A DNA stretch of 64,000 bases from Scolanthus callimorphus (lineage: Eukaryota > Cnidaria > Anthozoa > Actiniaria > Edwardsiidae): contig CM066913.1 of the NCBI GenBank assembly GCA_033964015.1, forward strand, positions 3,660,169-3,724,168. The letters are read 5' to 3'. The notes beneath the pieces are model-generated. The model did not search any database and was not told the origin of the DNA. It saw only the letters and a program-made list of their open reading frames with translations. Position numbers and translations under genes: made by a program. Below are positions 61,601 through 64,000 of this stretch, in pieces; position 1 is the stretch's first letter; each line of letters opens with the position of its first letter.

Positions 61601-63574
61601 CTCAGAACTCAGAACTCAGACCTCACCCCAATGAAACGACAGCGAGTCCTGAGGACCTATGACCTAGGATCTAGGACCTAGGACTCGCAATCGTGTTTTA
61701 TCGGGGACAGAAACACTCGGGACCTAGGACTCAGACACAGACACGTTTTTTGTGTTATGTTATTTTATAAAAGCGATAAAACGCATTTCCCGTGTCCATG
61801 TACGTTTTGTCATTAAGAATAGGCCATGTTCGAATTACGCTCCAATGCCTACAAACAATAACCTCAAGTCGAGGCTTTCTTCTGAAATTACTGTAAATGT
61901 ATTAGAACTTGGAGAAAGCCTCGATTTGAAGCTTTTGTCTTGTGAGCATTGGAGCGTAATTCGAACCTGGCCTATTAGAGCACAACTTCCTATGGCTGCC
62001 TATGACAAGTGCTCTATTTGCCGATAAAGTCATAGAAAAATGTGCTCTAATGCTTTTATGATATAGCGGGGGGACAGAGCGGAAATGACCAAAATGAAAT
62101 GTCTAACTTTGCTAGCGGGGGAGAACTATTACTTTATCGGTGTAATAGAGCATAGATTTGGACCAATCAGAGCGCGCATTATATCGTAGCTATATTATAA
62201 AAAGAACTAGACATTAACATTGACACTTAGCTGTGTACAAAGGATATACATTGGTCATAGATATACCCGAGTGCCCCCGAGTAACCCCGTGTGATTTGAT
62301 TATTTGTGATTTGATTATTTACGGTTTTGATGACCATCTTTGGTTTTCGAGCCAGTTTTTTATGATTTCTTTTCCTATAATCGATTCAAATCAAGGGACA
62401 AATAATTTCCAAAATAATTTGTACATTTCACTAATTGTGAACTTCAGTATCTCGGATCTTTTCTGAGGCTTACATATAAACATAAAAACATTTGATAGTG
62501 CCTTTACATGGACCCTGGCTGGTCCTTCAAGCAAACAATAACAAAAAAAACTCAGCCCGGCTCTTATAAACAGGCCCCAAGATGCATTACCTTATCTGCC
62601 TTATCGGAGTCTTTCATATAACTTGGATCCCCTAGAAACGTCAGTCCTGCGTGGGCGTACTTGCAGGCTTCTATTATTCTGTGATAGGTAAGACCCGGAT
62701 TTTTTCTCATGTCTGCGGCAGTGAAATTGAATCCTGAAACCATGTGAATTGAAATAAATAACCCTTGTCGGATAACGGTGTTTACAACTTGTTGCCATCC
62801 AATTCAGAAGATGCCATGATAAAAGAAGCGTTGTCACGATTTTAGAGCACACTTTTGGTGATGAACAAAACATCCAATAACTGATGGATAGTTAAAATAC
62901 TAAGTCTAGGTTTGTTAAATAGCCCTTTAACTTTAAAGCAATCATGATTGTAGGACACGGACCATTAGATACCTCGGGAAGGGTTGCAGAAATTTCAAAA
63001 CGCGCAAGCTTCTAAGTTAGAAAAATAAATATCTGCAAGCTGGCCAGGCAAAAGAAACAACAGCTACGGCTCACAAAATTATTCCGGCACTCATCTGAGC
63101 CAGGAAAAAAAATATCCTGCAACCTCCCCCGGAAATATCTAATGTCCGTCCCCTATTACAGAGCGGATGGAAACAGATTGCAATGCGTTTTTGAAACCTG
63201 GTTGGATGAACAGTTTTCAAAGCTTGAAGTTAGCAGAAGCAGTTGCCATAGTTACCTGATAAAATCTGCAGAATGTTGGCCAAGACAACACCGCCCCCCG
63301 AGGGAGGGGGAAGGGTGACCAGTTTTGATCCGTTAAAGTGATTCAAATGCGCAATCACAGGTTTGGCATCGCGGGCTTCATAGTTTTGCAGATCCTTCAG
63401 GGTTAGCACTCCCCCTTCTTTTTCTATATCCTTTACAACTGTCTTTGAAAGAGTCCCGTTGTAGAATATATCTGCGCCGCCAGAGTTAGCAATTTTTTTT
63501 AGGGTATCACCATATTCTTTTCTTTGACAATATCTCCTTCCACTAGTACTTTACCATTTCTAGTGAAATCCAAT
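58607..63574 (-). CDS. Gamma-glutamyltransferase, 5' part outside window, two apparent frameshifts
   Basis: Six exons are visible: 63256-63574, 62591-62733, 61196-61392, 60154-60382, 59020-59199 and 58607-58770. The family hydrolyses or transfers the gamma-glutamyl group of glutathione outside the cell after self-cleavage. DGTTHLSVVDEEGNGVSLTT carries the catalytic Thr and starts the small subunit; SINKYFGSK, PGRRPLSLACP, IGAAGG and YYWFGYSLKDAV follow in family order. Roughly 180 N-terminal residues lie beyond the right edge. Exon 63256-63574 lacks one base near the A-rich stretch at 63518-63526 (VEGDIVK continues as RKEYGDTLKKIA in the next frame). Exon 59020-59199 lacks one at the GGG run 59120-59122. 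With both restored, all phases close. The family's PLSS motif reads PLSL and the NNEMDDF region reads NDQLADA, so activity is doubtful even if intact. Confidence 0.8.
59561..59793. repeat. Inverted-end element with GAGCTCCCC / GGGGAGCTC termini, copy 1
   Basis: CCAGAGCTCCCCGGCT at the left mirrors AGCTGGGGAGCTCTGG at the right. Internally it shares AGAGCCGCTGAGA, GGCCCTCAAATGGATGTCCC and a CGCGGGGGAGGCTCTGG motif with 60768-60958. Located in an intron of the gamma-glutamyltransferase gene. Confidence 0.65.
60401..60632. repeat. Long-arm inverted repeat next to a splice acceptor
   Basis: Arms of roughly 85-90 bp: AATAAGTGAGAATGAACACT at the left and its near mirror AGTTACTGTTCATTCTCACT at the right; also CGGCATAAGTCTGGCCTAGA and TCTAGGCCAGACTTATGCCG, and TAGTCTATTACCCGTG with its mirror. 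The centre is about 55 bp. Its left end lies within 20 bp of the acceptor of exon 60154-60382. Confidence 0.85.
60768..60958. repeat. Element of the GAGCTCCCC family, copy 2 (diverged)
   Basis: Shares CTCGCGGGGGAGATTCTGG, AGAGCCGTTGAGA and GGCCCTCAAATAGATGTCCC with 59561-59793, but lacks most of that copy's left end. A third, weaker relative is near 13092-13210. Confidence 0.6.
61485..61625. repeat. Hexanucleotide minisatellite (GGACCT)n then (TAAGACC)n
   Basis: Blocks of ACCTAG, GGACCT and CTAAGAC repeats follow one another, with a degenerate continuation to about 61740. Lies in a gamma-glutamyltransferase intron. Two different unit types in adjoining blocks imply stepwise expansion. Confidence 0.9.
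61822..61977. mobile_element. Palindromic element with TAGGCC ends
   Basis: AATAGGCCATGTTCGAATTAC at the left mirrors GTAATTCGAACCTGGCCTATT at the right; both arms continue through GCTCCAATGC and an internal TCGAGGCTTTCTTC / GAGAAAGCCTCGA pair. Confidence 0.8.
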
Positions 63575-63641
63575 CTAAAAGGAAATTCATTACGTTAATT
63601 AGGCAAAATTCATCGACTTTTTTCAGATAGTTTATGTCCTC

Positions 63642-63792
63642 GCAGGGGCGGTTCCAGGAAATTTCATTACGGGGGAGTGGTAGTGAAAATATAGGGACCA
63701 TAAATTGCAAATTTCCGTCAGCAAAAGGGGAAAATCTTTTGAGAAAGGGGAGGCCGCGGCCCCCCCCGCCCACCCTTAAATCCGCCCCTGTC
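63642..63792. mobile_element. Small element with CAGGGGCGG inverted ends
   Basis: The ends are CAGGGGCGGTTCCAGG and AAATCCGCCCCTG, inverted over about 9 bp. The interior has GGGGAAAATCTTTTGAGAAA and GGGGAGGCCGCGGCCCC. A related segment is at 16550-16645 (GGAAAATCTCCCGAGAAAGG, GGGGCCGCGGC). Ends of the type CAGTGGCGGATC or GGGGCGTAGCCAGG occur at 13668, 37825 and 38500, suggesting a larger family. Confidence 0.6.
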
Positions 63793-64000
63793 TTCGTGGT
63801 CTATACCTATCAAATTAGTGAATACGCAGGAATGGAATTGGTCTCAAGCCCCACAGCAATCACGAGCACACTGAATGGACCTGTTCCTCCGCCTATTTCG
63901 TTTCTTTGGGAAAAAGGCCCAGATGAACGATGAACACTTTGTAAAGTGTTTTGTACACGATGAACATTGGGAAATTTGTGGGCGCTTGCGTGCGTCATCA

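Noticed and set aside
63810..63998. Minus-strand frame with a GGGTGPFSVLVIAVG stretch, considered as an upstream gamma-glutamyltransferase exon
   Set aside because: Only a loose resemblance to the family's glycine-rich N-terminal motif and no acceptor or donor in suitable phase; not enough to call.

Overview
The window looks like nuclear DNA of an early-branching animal, most probably a cnidarian (an anthozoan such as a stony coral). It is AT-rich, its genes carry many short exons with GT-AG introns, intergenic space is crowded with small inverted-repeat elements, and the gene set (vitellogenin-type lipid carrier, YIPF5, rhodopsin-class GPCR, gamma-glutamyltransferase, amine-oxidase-like flavoprotein, ankyrin protein) is animal. 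The anthozoan assignment is inference from overall character, not from a diagnostic marker.

Layout, left to right. Positions 1-5880 hold no gene I can support, only repeats. Positions 5881-18600 hold a tandem duplication around a FAD-dependent amine-oxidase-like gene. The downstream copy (+, 8804-17292) can be spliced into an intact 547-residue protein from eight exons. The upstream copy (6000-8167) has only the last four exons, two frameshifts and two small transposon insertions, so it is an unprocessed pseudogene. A perfect 117-bp copy of its 3' end lies inside intron 1 of the intact gene. Next come a divergent pair: an unrecognised multi-pass membrane protein (-, 18807-21228, two exons) and intronless YIPF5 (+, 21679-22440), about 450 bp apart. 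Positions 22441-26702 are repeat-rich. A single-exon ankyrin-repeat gene (-, 26703-27928) is interrupted by one apparent single-base deletion.

The centre (32422-48518, -) is a complete vitellogenin-type large lipid transfer protein gene. I resolved it into 27 exons whose phases all match and sum to 1,525 codons plus stop. It has a signal peptide, lipid-transfer N-module, furin-type site followed by a Ser/Thr-rich linker, and a C-terminal VWD domain; a TATA box lies just upstream and a poly(A) signal just downstream. Positions 48519-55163 are gene-poor. A single-exon class A GPCR follows (+, 55164-56150). The right end (58607-63574 and beyond, -) is a gamma-glutamyltransferase gene whose 5' exons lie outside the window. 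Its six visible exons join in frame only if two single-base deletions are allowed for.

The genes form no obvious pathway or cluster. The most distinctive content is the decaying tandem duplicate, several families of short non-autonomous elements (one family with internally repeated AAAAAATACC units), large inverted repeats placed beside splice sites, and recurrent single-base frameshifts at homopolymers, which could be either decay or assembly error. I did not find a bacterial-style system, CRISPR array, rRNA or convincing tRNA.
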